Positions 36,516 to 47,991 are shown, counted from the stretch's first letter. The stretch is 64,000 bases of DNA from Ailurus styani (GCA_002007465.1 LNAC01000231.1:1896843-1960842); one strand, 5' to 3'. The notes: generated by a model not told the origin, from the sequence alone. Made by a program: numbers and translations.

Positions 36516-39500
36516 ACTCTATGTCAGTTTCTTGAAATTTAATTCATTAAGAACACTCATAATGCAGGAATAGAACATAGTGTTGACAATATTATACAAA
36601 ATGACTTTAGAAAATATCACGTTTGTATTGTTAGCAGAATTAAAAGAAAAAGGCTTTGAGACTAGGAGCAGTTAGAACTCAGGAATAGTTTTGAAGGCCA
36701 TGCATACCTCAGAGAAGCTGTAAAGAGGCATATATGTTTGTTTTGGCATCATATAGATGCATTTAGGTGTGGAAATAGAAACATGCATCATCACATATAC
36801 AATTTTCTCTGTTAATCAGTGGTGAATAATTTCGTTGATGCATAGGGCAAATATATTATGGAATCATATTAATGTAAAAATACTACAATTTTAGTTTGCC
36901 AAAATTGTTTTGCCAGTTGGTTGCAAAGGGCAGTGTTTGAATCTTAAAATATTTGAAATTTTATTCAGTTCTAATGATTCACAGATAGAAAAAGCTAGAA
37001 AGTTTGACATTGGGACCATTCTGGGAAATAAAGGCATAGAGTTGGTATTAGTATTTGAGATTCAATACATCAAATATATTACTATTTTACCTTGACACTT
37101 TTTCTTTAGTCATTATCCCATGCAGATAGCTATGAAAGTATTATTGTTTTATACTTGCTTGTGGCTTTCCTATTTAACAGCATACTAATTAAGATATCCA
37201 GTGTGAATTTTAAATTGTGAAATGCATTTCCTCAAAATATAAACTCTTATCTTTTTTATCCTACAAAAAAGTTTAACAGTGTCATCTCATATATAATTTT
37301 GCTTATCAATTATGGATAGATATACTTAAGTCAAATGTAATCACTTTGCAAGGATGTTTCAAAATGAAAAAAAATGAGTCTGCATGTTTTTAAAATTTTG
37401 TCCATAAAAATGAGAAACATCAAGGTTCCTAATATTCTCAGGTTTATCTTATGACCTGTGTGTTTCATGCATGAAAATGTTCTGTTTCTGATGTTTGTAT
37501 TAGGTATCGAACAATATGAAGTTTAAAGTGGAAGTGACCTGAGAGATTTGTTGTCAGTATCATTACCTGTAAATCACATCATTCTACTCATATTTTCCAT
37601 GGTAAATGTAGAGTAAAGGAAATCACACTAATTCGTAAATTATCTGCCTAAGCTCTAAATGTTAATTTTTCAATATTTGATTTTAAAGAGCTGTTTTTAA
37701 TCTCTTCCTGTATAAATACCCCTAGATAAAATTTTCAGTATGTTTCTCTCTTCCTTAAGATTGAATTTTTGACTAATGACACTTTGCTAGAAACACATTG
37801 GTTTCACTTCCTTTTCTACCTAATGTGATAATGTGAGTAAATGTGAAAATCTTAGTGGCTTTTGAGTGTCTCTGTGGCAAGTTGCTCTCTTACTGGAATG
37901 GAAGATGCTGACCCCAGGTGTTCAAATCTGGCTGATGGGAAAGTCATGCCATTCCCCGCTCTAAATGGCATCAAGCTTCACAAAATTACATGAAGAATGG
38001 CTGTTGGATCAATTAGACCAGCAAGTAGCACAGGTAGATCTCAGGCTGTGTGTGGTGGGAAGATTTTTGTGGAAGATAGAATGAATATGATGTTCATATA
38101 TGAAACAAGAGTCATGTATGCCATCCATTTCACTAATGACTCTTACCTTGTGTCCACATCATGGTGGTGCCATCTGTGTGATTCAGGAAAGACCTGTGAA
38201 GCTTGATATCAGTACTATTCTCTAGAGTGGACCTTAATTAGAACAAGAGAGAATCAGAGGAAGCAGCTGTAACTCATGGCATGAGTTTTAGTTCTAAAAA
38301 CGCACACCTGTCGCTATTTCTATACTTGATCTTTCATATAATATGTTTAGTATACATTTCATTTTGCTACTTTGATTACAGATGTAGTGTTTTGGTTTTG
38401 GTTTGGGTTTTTTTGGCAATACAGTGCTTTATAATGATTTGCTTGGAAAAAGTATTTGACCTTTGAAGACATAATTTGTGTACATCAGTGGTAATAATTA
38501 TTTAAATATTTTACATACAAATTATTAGCCGGTGTAATAGTTTTCTTTAGGACAGAAATTAGAGCTCAAATAAAAACACTAATTGTTGGCAGTTGGCAAC
38601 TTTCGAATTACATTATCACAGCATTTGTTGCCTCTGACTTAACAATATTACATACATAGAGTGAGAAAACTAATCCTTGAAGAGTTAATCATGTTTTCTC
38701 ATAAACTAGGAGATGGTAGGTTAGGGATATCCCTTTTAAAACTCAGTCTTATTAAGGGGAAATAAAAGTGCTATTATACAACTCCACTTGACTTGAAGGA
38801 AGGTATTTTATTCTGCAGGTGTCCTAATTTCACTTCTGGCTGGTGGGGCCCTGGATGATTTTTCAGCCAAAACTGCAGTGAATGTTGGTTATCTATTCTA
38901 TACTGAGATGCTGAGATTCCTGAGAAAAGAAAAGAGCTAATTTTACTACTGAACAGTAGTTAAAGACTACCTGTGTCCAAACGCACACCTGTCATCCCCC
39001 CACAAGGAGATGTAGACTAGAGCTTTCCTCGTGGTGGTCTCTCATCCAACATGGCTCCCCATAGATTTTTATTAGGTCATGTGTCCTTTGCTCAGCTCCC
39101 ACCTGATCACCCATGTTTTGTCACCACAGAAGTAGTTTTTCAAGCAACACACAGCTGAGATTTGGAAGATTGCCAAAATCACAATTGCTGCTTTATCTTC
39201 CAGTGACTTTGAAAGAAAGCCCCGGCCTGAATTGAATGCTCAAAGCTCCGTCCCTGCACAATTTGTAGTGTATTATTTCAGTTATGCTTTTTACTGCTTC
39301 TTAGGGAATTGATTTTTCTTTTCAATGTACCACCTTCCCCTCGATTCTCTCGTCTTAAAATGGAAGAAAGAAAGAAAAAAAAAATTAGGGCACAAGGTGT
39401 TTGGGAAGAGGAGCAGAGAGTAGGCATTCCAATCCCATGAGGATGTGAAGTGGATGGAAATTATAAGACAGAAGACAACAATTGCTCGTTCATGCAACAG

Positions 39501-41899
39501 CAAATTATGTAATTCTGGAGTGGAGGAGCTGACCCCACAACCTTGTTGCTTTCAAACCAAGTTCTTTAAAATATAATTCAATTATTCATTTGTTTGGATG
39601 TTTCATATCAAGTGCATTCATTAATGTGTCTGTTTCCAGAGTTTTAGGGATCTTAAATTCGAGGTGAAATGATTCCATTTTTATGTACTTTCTAAACCAC
39701 AGCCACCCTTTTGTTTTTGAAGAAATAGTTCATTGTTTGTTCAGATAGTTCCAACATATTTAATGTCATTGCCAAATGAATTTTCAAAATGTGGTACGGA
39801 GTGTTAAATTGGCAGTAAACACGTTCAGTGCTCAATAAGTCGTATGTTAAATAACCTTGATTTGTTTAACCCAGCATCTTCTAAATAAAACCCTTTTACC
39901 CCATGATACCTATTTTTATCTCACTAGCCTAGACCAACAGTTATGTAAGAGAATTGCTTAGATTTAAAAGACACAGAAGGAAAAACTTATAGGACTTGAG
40001 GGAGAATATGGAGGTAAGGGGAGCCATGCTTTTAGGCTTCCAACTTATAACTCAGTAGTCGATGGTACCACTCACTGAGAATGACACTTGGTGTATATTA
40101 CAACATTTGTATATGTCCTGGCAACAAAGTGGAACTAAACTTGTTTTGAAGAAAAACACATCAATCAGTACATTGCAGGATTTATTACTGAGAGCACATC
40201 TTTAGAAAAAATGTGATGTTTGCAGAAATAGATTTGATATTCTAGCTATGTGAAAAGACTGAATTAAAAAATTAGATAGAAAAATTATAAGCAGAATAAT
40301 TAGAACACATTTTATTCCCCCATTAAGATGCCTTTATCTTTTGGCTTAAGTGGTTATTTAATTTATGCATTATTGTCTTCTAAAAATGTTCTTTAAATTA
40401 GACCATCTTAGAACCATGTTATATACCATGTTATAAATCCTACTGTATATTCTTAAAAACTTCTTGCTCAGCAATAGGAGCAGAGTTATACATTCAGAAC
40501 TGGCAGCATGATTGTCTGAATGTGACATTATCTGATGACACTCAGAAAGCCTTTAAACATAAAAGATACAGGGAAATGCTTCATTGCTTTCCTGGGATGG
40601 CATTTTTTTTTCCTTTGAGTCTAAGCAAGATTAATGTTCTCAACTGACATGATGACACATCTAGTCATGAAATGACAATAAAGTGTGTGCAAAATGGGAG
40701 TAGGGACCTGCCTAATAAAATGCACTACCTTAATTTTTTTCTAAATACTATTAGTTGGAGATTGTGTTGAAGGTAATGATGTTCAACTTGTAAATGGGTT
40801 GCATATGCCATTATGTTTTTACATTTATGTGCATATACTGTTTTTGTTAGCAGTGATAGATCACCTCACTTTTGCCTTGACTCCTATATCTCAGAAAAGT
40901 GATGGCATTTCTTATTCCCTTCAGTTCAATTTAGCAAACATTTATTGAGTAATTTCTTTGTTAAGATACTGTGAAACTGTCTCTTGCATGAGTGTAACAA
41001 AAAGGAGGAGAAGAATCTGAGAGCACCAAGTTAATTTTGGCAAATACTTAATTTCTGGTGATCAGAGTTAATCGGTGATCAAAAGAAAACACATAACTAG
41101 CAATGTTATATGAAAGCAATAGATTCTTGTGCAATAAGGCAAGAAATTTTTTTTATTTTTCCTATAAGCAAGTTTATTACTGAAAACATGCCACACATGA
41201 TCAATATTGGTGAATATTTTATCTTAAAAGCAATGAAGAGATGGCTTATTCTGAAATGTGTGGAAAAATCATTGCAGAGACGTTGAGCTTAAGCATGGAA
41301 TAATCAGAACTAAAAGAAATAAATAGGTGTAGGCAAAGTCATGATCCAAACTAAACAGATAATAGATAAATCAAGTTAAGACAAATTGTATAATTTTCAA
41401 AGCAAGAAAGATGACCCGTACTAAGCCAAGATCTCTGGCTCTACAAATCATGAGTCAAATAAGCAGTAAATGCAATTAGTAGAATTTCCTGATGAAATCA
41501 ATAGGCTCCCTTTAGCCTCACTTTTCAGAAATGGGTGCTGGTAACAGCTTTCATAGAAAGAACTCCTGCTGTAGTACATTGAAGTATTGGTTTATGTCAG
41601 CGGCTTATTTAGCTCTCATTTATCATTCATTCCACAAACATGGTGCTTTATATTAGCTTGTGAATATATACAAGTAACCTCACTGTCACACTTCCCCATC
41701 AGAGATCTCTAGCATTAGAGCAAGGACTACCTCTGAGAGTGCTAAGACTATAGCCAATTTCCAACAGGAAAATTCCTTTGGAATTGTTTGCTGTATCTTA
41801 AAAATTCATGTGAATTTTGTATTCTCTCTAATGGCATTTTAACATAACATGTCCCCTAAATCTTTGGAATCCAGAGAAGGGTGGCCATAATTAAAGTGA
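36516..41899. other. Single-copy sequence (over 5 kb)
   Basis: The longest stretch without a recognised repeat. No gene supported: frames of 61-70 codons lack domains. The blocks 38540-38650 and 39520-39900 have mixed composition and no repeat signature, so they are candidates for conserved non-coding sequence. Near 40915-40985 a phrase agcaaacatttattgagtaa hints at a small antisense L2 or MIR piece. Confidence 0.4.
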
Positions 41900-42290
41900 G
41901 GTTTCTCCTGTCTCCTGTGGACACACACAGACCCTTGTTTGAGAAACGAAAGAGCATGCAGATATTGCTTTTAAGGAGTTTGCCATGAGGTTTTGCCATG
42001 AGGGGTACCATGGGAGCCCCAAGAAAGGAGGTGATGGTAGGCCCTGTGTTCACTGAGGAGGAGATTTTTCAGCTGCACTTGAAAGATAGGAGTGCTTTTG
42101 GTAGCCTGAGAAAAAGAGAAGAGGAGGACCTTCCAATCTGAAAGAAGGCACCTCTAGATGCATAAGCAGTATGGCTGGAGGATGGGGTGAAAGTGTCTGA
42201 ATTTGAGGGTGAAAAGGTGCATAACCATAACCTTTTTGGCTAGCTGTGGAAACCAGGGATTTGGGTCCTCGTATAGTATGTAAGTGATTC
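41900..42290 (-). mobile_element. Probable L2 fragment, antisense
   Basis: Purine-rich plus strand with cactgaggaggagatttttcagctgcacttgaaagatagg and a gcataagcagtatggctgg region. These resemble reverse-complement L2 (...gaggtgacatttgagctgg.cttgaagg...). A local echo ttgccatgagg occurs twice near 41980-42005. Minus frames of 65 and 96 codons here are chance readings. Confidence 0.45.
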
Positions 42291-43160
42291 AGCACTGAGA
42301 GCCATTTTTTTTTAATGAAATCAATCTGAAAGCCCAACAAATACTTCTATAAATATATATTTATTTCAAAAATGTATAAACTTCCCTTATAAGCCAAGAG
42401 TAATTTGATTAAAAATATTGAACTTTATTGGTTTTGGATGGCAGCTGCTCTCTTGTCAGCCTCAACATCCAGTTGATTTTTGTGTTTTGGTTTGGTTTCA
42501 TAGTGTCAGGAAAATCTGGATTCACATAGGTAATTCATGTAATTGGGAAAAGAATGTATTTTAATAATTTATTTTGCAATCCCAGGATAACCTGTTATAA
42601 AGCTGATCTGGAAACTTAGAAGAAGAATCACTGGAAACTGTTTTAGTCCTGAATTACTAAGAGAATTTATCTGCTGCTCTCGGTGCTTACTAGCAAAGAG
42701 TTCAATTTGGGTGAGGTAAAGCAAAGTGTTGTAAGGTACCATCTAAAAATCATCTCAATTATGTCAATGTTCTGCTCAGTCAGATATTTAGTATGAGTTA
42801 GCAACATTGTTTTTACCTTACTTTGCATGTTGAGTTTAAACTACAACTTTTAGTTTCATCAAAGACACATTTCTTGCAGGTAACATTTTAGCCTTGCTTC
42901 AAGAAAGTGATCTTGTTCAACTAAATAAAATCCTAGTCAGAAGCCAGCCGAAGCATTGCATCTATATGCTAGTTGAGATATTTATGTCTCTTCAGCAAAA
43001 ATAAAAACAGAATTATTCTTTTCATTTCTAATAGTCCACTATTGGACTCATGACCAGTGGTGAGCTTTGGTTTGTAGGAAGGCATTGTAAAAGTCACTGC
43101 TGTATTGCAAAGACTGTATGCGAATATGAAGTATAAGTTGTAGGCCATTGTCTCACAGTG
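42291..43160. other. Single-copy sequence
   Basis: AT-rich, no recognised repeat or gene. Confidence 0.45.
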
Positions 43161-43380
43161 TGAAAGATGCTGCACTTACTTAACAGCATGTGCTTGACAG
43201 TTGCAGCTGATCACAGCCACCTGAACAGTGAGGCCCTCACTTCTGTACGAGCTGCCACTCTGGTTTCTCCTGAAAGATGCTGCACTTACTTAACAGCATG
43301 TGCTTGACAGTTGCAGCTGATCACAGCCACCTGAACAGTGAGGCCCTCACTTCTGTACGAGCTGCCACTCTGGTTTCTCC
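43161..43380. repeat. Perfect 110-bp tandem duplication
   Basis: 43161-43270 and 43271-43380 are identical base for base and directly adjacent. Each starts tgaaagatgctgcacttact and ends ctctggtttctcc. The unit is not a known repeat family. Identity means a very recent event or an assembly error. Confidence 0.97.
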
Positions 43381-43411
43381 TGCTATCCTCATAGCATTCT
43401 CTTAGGAGGCT

Positions 43412-43592
43412 TTGCTGTGTGGCCTTGGGCAACTGACTAGACCTCTCTGTATCTCAGGTCCCTAATGGGATAATATGATAACCCTGGTCCTATTCATAAC
43501 CTTAGTACTATTTCACAATAATAGTTGTGAGGATTAAAAGAACTAACATCTGTTAAATACTTAGCCTAGTTCTTGGCAGATAGTAGGTATAA
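43412..43592 (-). mobile_element. MIR element, antisense
   Basis: Reverse-complement MIR in order: ctgtgtggccttgggcaact, gacctctctgtatctcagg, taatgggataatatgataac, ttgtgaggattaaaagaact and the ctagttcttggcagatagtaggta end. Confidence 0.8.
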
Positions 43593-43677
43593 AGTGTTGA
43601 ATTGTATCCCCCCAAGATAGAGGTTCAGATCCTTACCCCTAGTCCCAGTGACTGTGATTTTACTTAGAAATAAGGTC

Positions 43678-43865
43678 AGGGCACCTGGGTGGCTCAGTCA
43701 GTTACGTGTCTGCCTTCGGCCTAGATCATGACCCCAGGGTCCTGGGATCAAGCCCCACATTGGGCTCCCTGCTTAGCGGGAAGCCTGCTTCTCTCTCTCC
43801 CACTCTCCCTGCTTGTGTTCCCTCTCTTGCTGTGTCTCCCTCTGTCAAATACATAAATAAAATCT
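43678..43865 (+). mobile_element. CAN-SINE, older caniform subtype (first of cluster)
   Basis: Head gggcacctgggtggctcagtc, middle ctctcccactctccctgcttgtg. The target-site duplication ttagaaataaggtc is exact at 43664-43677 and 43866-43879 and consists of LTR sequence. Confidence 0.93.
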
Positions 43866-43879
43866 TTAGAAATAAGGTC

Positions 43880-44035
43880 TTCAGGGTCCTGGGATCGAGG
43901 CCCACATCAGGCTCTTTGCTCAGTGGGGAGCCTTTTTCCTCCTCTCTCTCTGCCTGCCTCTCTGCCTACTTGTAATCTCTCTGTGTCAAATAAATAAATA
44001 AAACCTTAAAAAAAAAAAAAAAAGAAAAAGAAATA
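43880..44035 (+). mobile_element. 5'-truncated CAN-SINE (second of cluster)
   Basis: Begins abruptly at ttcagggtcctgggatcgag, lacking about the first 70 bases of the head. It then runs through the cttgtaatctctctgtg end to an A-run of about 16. It lies directly after the duplicated target of the first SINE. Confidence 0.88.
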
Positions 44036-44237
44036 GAGCACCAGGGTGGCTCAGTGGGTTAAAGCTTCTGCCTTCGGCTCAGGTCATGATCTCAGGGTCC
44101 TGGGATTGAGGCCCACATTGGGCTCCCTGCTTAGCAGGGAGCCTGCTTCCCCCTCTCTCTCTGCCTGCCTCTCTGCCTACTTGTGATCTCTCTTTCTCTC
44201 TCTCTCTGTCAAATAAATAAATAAATCTTTAAAAAAA
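44036..44237 (+). mobile_element. Carnivore CAN-SINE (third of cluster)
   Basis: Full-length young subtype starting gagcaccagggtggctcagtgg, inserted into the A-tail of the second SINE. A-rich flanks (aaaaagaaa / aaaaaaagaaa) hide the target duplication. Confidence 0.92.
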
Positions 44238-44490
44238 GAAAGAAGGTTGTGGCAGATATAATTAAGATATAAATTAAGATGGGGTCATACTGAGTTGGGG
44301 TGGATCCTCAATCTAGTCACTACTATCCTCAGAAGACAAGGACAGGCACACAGGAAGGAAGGCNGAAAGAAGGTTGTGGAAGATATAATTAAGATATAAA
44401 TTAAGATGGGGTCATACTGAGTTGGGGTGGATCCTCAATCTAGTCACTACTATCCTCAGAAGACAAGGACAGGCACACAGGAAGGAAGGC
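44238..44490. repeat. 126-bp direct duplication separated by one N
   Basis: Copy 1 at 44238-44363 and copy 2 at 44365-44490, with the only ambiguous base of the window (n at 44364) between them. I see one mismatch (ttgtggcagat versus ttgtggaagat). Both copies start with gaaagaagg from the junction of the third SINE tail and run through MLT1 LTR sequence to gaaggaaggc. A normal LTR has this segment once. Confidence 0.95.
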
Positions 44491-44697
44491 CATGTGAAAA
44501 CAGGTAGAGACTGCAGTTATGCCAACACAAGCTGGGAAAAGAACACTGAGGATCACTTGCAGCCTTCAGAGTGTTTAGGAGGAACCAGCTTTCCCAGCCT
44601 CTTGGTTTCAAACTTGTAATCATAACTGTGGAAGTGTACCTTTCTGTTCTTTTAAGCCAACGGTTTATGGTAATTTGTTACAGCATCCCTAGAAATG

Positions 44698-45245
44698 AAT
44701 TCAGTAAGTAATCAACAAATTGTAGCTATTATTATCAGCATTGTTATGGAAATTAAGTGCATATTTAATGTTAGATATAAATTTTGTTTGTTTTTAATAA
44801 CATCACGTGGTAGAATATGGGGTAACACAGACTTAAAGCTTTGTTTTATCTCATGGTCACGTGTCAGTTTTATTCCTCCATGAAATAATTTTGCAGATTT
44901 TCATTGCATTCTACACACCAAGGTCTCAGGTACTTGTTATTGTCATAAATAGTGAACACAGATGACAAGAAGCAATCATAAAATTTTTCCTATATTAGAC
45001 TAACCTTTGGCTCTGAGTGATAATTTGGGGTATATTGCTTTTATACTATTGTCAATATTGTCTGCACAGGTTGAAAAATCACATTGTCCAAATATTTGTT
45101 ACTTATTATTGATCTTTACAACCTTGACTCTTCCATCATCAAATTTATTTGGAAATTTTCTAGTAATATTTATTTCAACTCACATGAAATGTTTTAATAC
45201 TAAAATTTAAATAAGCAGTAACCACAACAACCCAAGAATGAGCCC
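44698..45245. other. AT-rich single-copy sequence
   Basis: No recognised repeat or gene; frames of 62-67 codons are featureless. Confidence 0.45.
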
Positions 45246-45400
45246 AATTCATTCTACAAGTATTAAGTGCACCCTGATATGTGCCATGAAGATGTTCAAG
45301 GTGTTTGGCACACAACAGTGCACAAAACAAAGATCCCTGCCCTTTGGGGCAATAACATAGTAAATAAGCCAATCATAATATGTGAGGTGGTAATAATAAG
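45246..45400 (-). mobile_element. L2 fragment, antisense
   Basis: Reverse-complement L2 3' part: caattcattctacaagtattaagtgcacc, gatatgtgccatgaagatgttc, cacaacagtgcacaaaacaaagatccctgcccttt in outline, then aacatagtaaataagcc. Confidence 0.7.
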
Positions 45401-45489
45401 GGGTAAAAATTCACCACAGCAAGAACATGAGCCAAAGGTATGTACCTCAGCTTGGTTTGAAATTTAACTGAGTGCACTGAACATATATG

Positions 45490-45592
45490 AAAGTAGTATC
45501 TTTGCCTTAAGACTGGGAACAAGGAAAGATGTCCTTTGTCACCACTCCTGTTCACTATTATACTAGAAGTCCTAGCTAGTGCTATAAGGCAA
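45490..45592 (+). mobile_element. Internal L1 ORF2 fragment (reverse transcriptase part)
   Basis: Plus-strand reading gives [15 protein letters not shown], then [13 protein letters not shown]: the conserved CPLSPLLF...LEVLA.AIRQ passage of the L1 reverse transcriptase. Only about 100 bp is present and neither L1 end is nearby. The A-rich tract that follows AIRQ in L1 appears to have grown into the microsatellite that follows. Confidence 0.8.
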
Positions 45593-45686
45593 AAAAAAAA
45601 AAAAAAAAGGAAAGGAAGGAAGGGAGGGAGGGAGGGAAGGAGGGTGGGAAGCAAGGAAGGAAGGAAGGAAGATAGGAAGATAAAAA
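45593..45686. repeat. A-run and (GGAA/GGGA)n purine microsatellite
   Basis: An A-run of about 18 followed by GGAA, GGGA and GATA-like units. Long polypurine tract on the plus strand; the reverse strand yields a spurious Ser/Leu/Pro-rich 107-codon frame. Confidence 0.95.
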
Positions 45687-45895
45687 GGGGGAGCACCTGG
45701 GTAGCTCAGTAAGTTAAGCACCGGACTCTTGATATAGGCTCAGGTTATGATCTCAGGGTCAAACCTGCATTTGACTCCATGCTTAGTGGAGAGTCCCCTG
45801 GAGATTCTCTCTCTGCCTCCCCGCTGCCCGTCCCCCTGCTTGCTCATGCCTCCCGCGCACATATATATAAAATAAATAACTCTTATAAAAATACT
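45687..45895 (+). mobile_element. Old CAN-SINE
   Basis: Head gagcacctgggtagctcagtaagttaagc, then cggactcttgatataggctcagg, the older CAN-SINE wording with the cgactcttgat motif. Middle includes ctctctctgcctccccgctg and a degraded AT tail. No clear target duplication. Confidence 0.88.
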
Positions 45896-45912
45896 ATTGA
45901 AAAAGAAAAAGA

Positions 45913-46112
45913 GGGGTGCAACTGGGTGGCTCGGTCATGAAGCGTCTGCCTTCAGCTCAGATCATGATACCAAGGTTCTGGGATGGAGCCCTACATCAGG
46001 CTCCCTGCTTGGCGGGAAGCCTGCTTCTTTCTCTCCCACTCCCCCTGCTGGTGTTCCCTCTCTCGCTATGTCTCCCTCTGTCAAATAAATAAATAAAATC
46101 TTAAAAAAAAAA
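45913..46112 (+). mobile_element. CAN-SINE, older caniform subtype
   Basis: Head ggtgcaactgggtggctcggtc, middle ttctctcccactccccctgctgg and tail aaataaataaataaaatctt with A-runs. Flanks are purine-rich (aaaagaaaaagagg), making the target duplication ambiguous. A 63-codon frame is a reading of the SINE. Confidence 0.9.
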
Positions 46113-46127
46113 AGAAAAGAAAAGAAA

Positions 46128-47300
46128 AACAGCATGTACGCAGGTTGTCAGTTGAGAGGGCATAGGAGCAATGCCGCCCTGGTAGTCACGAGCATACCTA
46201 CTACCACCCAATACCAGTTTTCAGTAACAGGAAACAGGGCTTCTTGAAGAAATGGCTGATTCTAGGACCGAGGCAGGAAAAAATACAAAATGAGCCTGGA
46301 GCATCATATAGTGTCAGAAAATAAGGAAATGCTTTAAAAAAAAAAAAGAAAGAGAAAAGAAAAGAAAAGGAAAACCCACAATGAGTGGGGAGAGAGGGGG
46401 AATTTGTCAAAGGAACAGAAGGCAACTGAGATAGGTCCCAGTAGCCAAAGCAAGAATAATTTCAGCAAAACAGAGTAACTTTGGATTACAACCTGAGTAT
46501 AAAAAAAAAATCATGAATCTATAATGCTGTAAGTGATTGAATAAATAAATGAGGAAGAATAGATAAACCCCCCATGCAGAATAGTGCCAAATAATTTATA
46601 TAGGTAATACTACCTTCACAGAGTTGGAGCATAATGTCTCTTGTCCTCGAGGTTGAGCTTTACACAGTGACTTCCTCCCAGAGCTGATAGTTTGCAAAGT
46701 GGGGGGAGAAAGAGTAGCACTGCCATGGAAAACCCTGGCAAACACGACTTCATCCAGTGATCAATGTCAACATCAGTAGTGACAAGTTACACTGATACTC
46801 TGTACCCTTGATATGATGTGATGAGAATGGCACTTTACCCCTCTGGTCTCCTGTCCCAAACCCACAGACCCAGTCTAATCCTGAGTAAAACATCAAACAA
46901 ATTCCAGTAAAGGGACATCCTTCAAAATATTTGACTAATACTTCTCAAAACTGTCAAGGTCATCAAAAACTAGGAAATGCTGAGGAACTATCACAGACTT
47001 CAGGGGCTAAAGAAGGCATGTTGACCAAGTGTGGTCTCCTGGATGGGAGCCTGGACCAGAAAAAAATGACATTAGATAAAAGCCAAGTGAATGTAATTAA
47101 GTCAGAATAAAGTAAGGAGCTTAGTTGTTAATAATGTATCAATATTAGTTCATTAATTGTCAAAGGTACTGTGTCAGTGGAAGATGTTAATAATAGCAGG
47201 GATTGGGTATGGGATATATGGCAACTCTGTACTATATTTGCACGTCTTCTTTATATCTATAACTAGTCTAAAATACATTGTGTATTAAAAAAAGAACAAT
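46128..47300 (+). mobile_element. L1M 3' region, well preserved
   Basis: About 1.2 kb of an old L1 3' end in sense orientation. Steps in order include gcaggttgtcagttgagagg, cttcttgaagaaatggctgattctag, gagcctggagcatcatatagtgtcag, tttggattacaacctgagta and atagtgccaaataatttat. Then come acccttgatatgatgtgatgagaatggcac, aaaactgtcaaggtcatcaaaaac and ttaataatgtatcaatatta, ending tctaaaatacattgtgt. Non-coding (ORF2 end and 3' UTR). Confidence 0.82.
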
Positions 47301-47377
47301 GATCTTGCTTGTGCAGTGTTACCGGGGTGAACATTCAGGGCTGACTTTAAAAAGCCTCGTGCAAACAAACTGCCTCT

Positions 47378-47845
47378 TAGTCATGTTAATATCCTAGGGC
47401 TGCCTTAACAAATTATCACAAACTGGGTGACTTCAAACAGCAGAAAGTTTCTCTCTCACAGTTCTGGAGGCCAGAAGCCCAAAACCAAGGTGTCAGCAGG
47501 GCCATGTTCATCTCAGAAGGTTCTGGGACAGAATCCTTCCTTACTTCTCCCAGGTTCTGGTGACTTCTGGCTTTCCTTGGAGCTCTTTGACTTGTAGATG
47601 CACAGCTGCAGTCTCTCCATCTGTCTGCACGTGGCCTTCTCTCCTGTGTTTCCCTGTTTTCTCCTTTTCTGTCTCATAAGAATGCTCACCATTGAATTCA
47701 GGGCCCACCCTAATCCAAGCTGATCTCATGTAGAAATTCTCTCCTTAATCACCTCTTCACAGAGCTTAATTGCAAATAAGACACCAGTCTGATGTTCCAG
47801 ATAGTTGTATCTGTTTTGGGGCTACTGTTCAGCCCGGTTAGCCAT
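47378..47845 (-). mobile_element. MLT1-type solo LTR, antisense
   Basis: Reverse-complement MaLR LTR: ctagggctgccttaacaaat, aaactgggtgacttcaaac, tctcacagttctggaggccagaag in outline, ccaaggtgtcagcagggcc, gacttgtagatgcacagctgc, cttctctcctgtgtttccct, gggcccaccctaatccaagc and ctactgttcagcccggtta. A 62-codon minus frame across it is a chance reading. Confidence 0.8.
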
Positions 47846-47991
47846 GCCATCTGCTTAAGGTATTCAAACACTTGGATGGCTAAAGAAGCCTGTAGAAAAA
47901 TTAATCTACAGTAAAAGTGAACATACTAGTAGTCTACCAAGTGTTAGAACTGTCTTAATGATGATTATAATAATAATGGGTAATCATTATT

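Larger units (their letters stand above)
43595..44697 (+). mobile_element. MLT1-type LTR, split by three SINEs
   Basis: Sense MaLR LTR. The left part (43595-43677) reads tgttgaattgtatcccccc ... gtgattttacttagaaataaggtc. The right part resumes after the SINEs with ttgtggcagatataatt, agatggggtcatactgag, the ggaaggccatgtgaaaac block (44480-44500), a degraded middle, then cttttaagccaacggttta and ttgttacagcatccctag. The right part contains a 126-bp duplication around an N. Confidence 0.75.

Noticed and set aside
43161..44490. Cluster of duplications considered as a novel repeat system
   Set aside because: One duplication carries an assembly N and the other is perfectly identical; assembly error or simple recent duplication explains both better.
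45373..45696. 107-codon minus frame with Leu/Pro/Ser-rich start
   Set aside because: Its start is the reverse reading of the GGAA microsatellite and the rest crosses L1 and L2 fragments.
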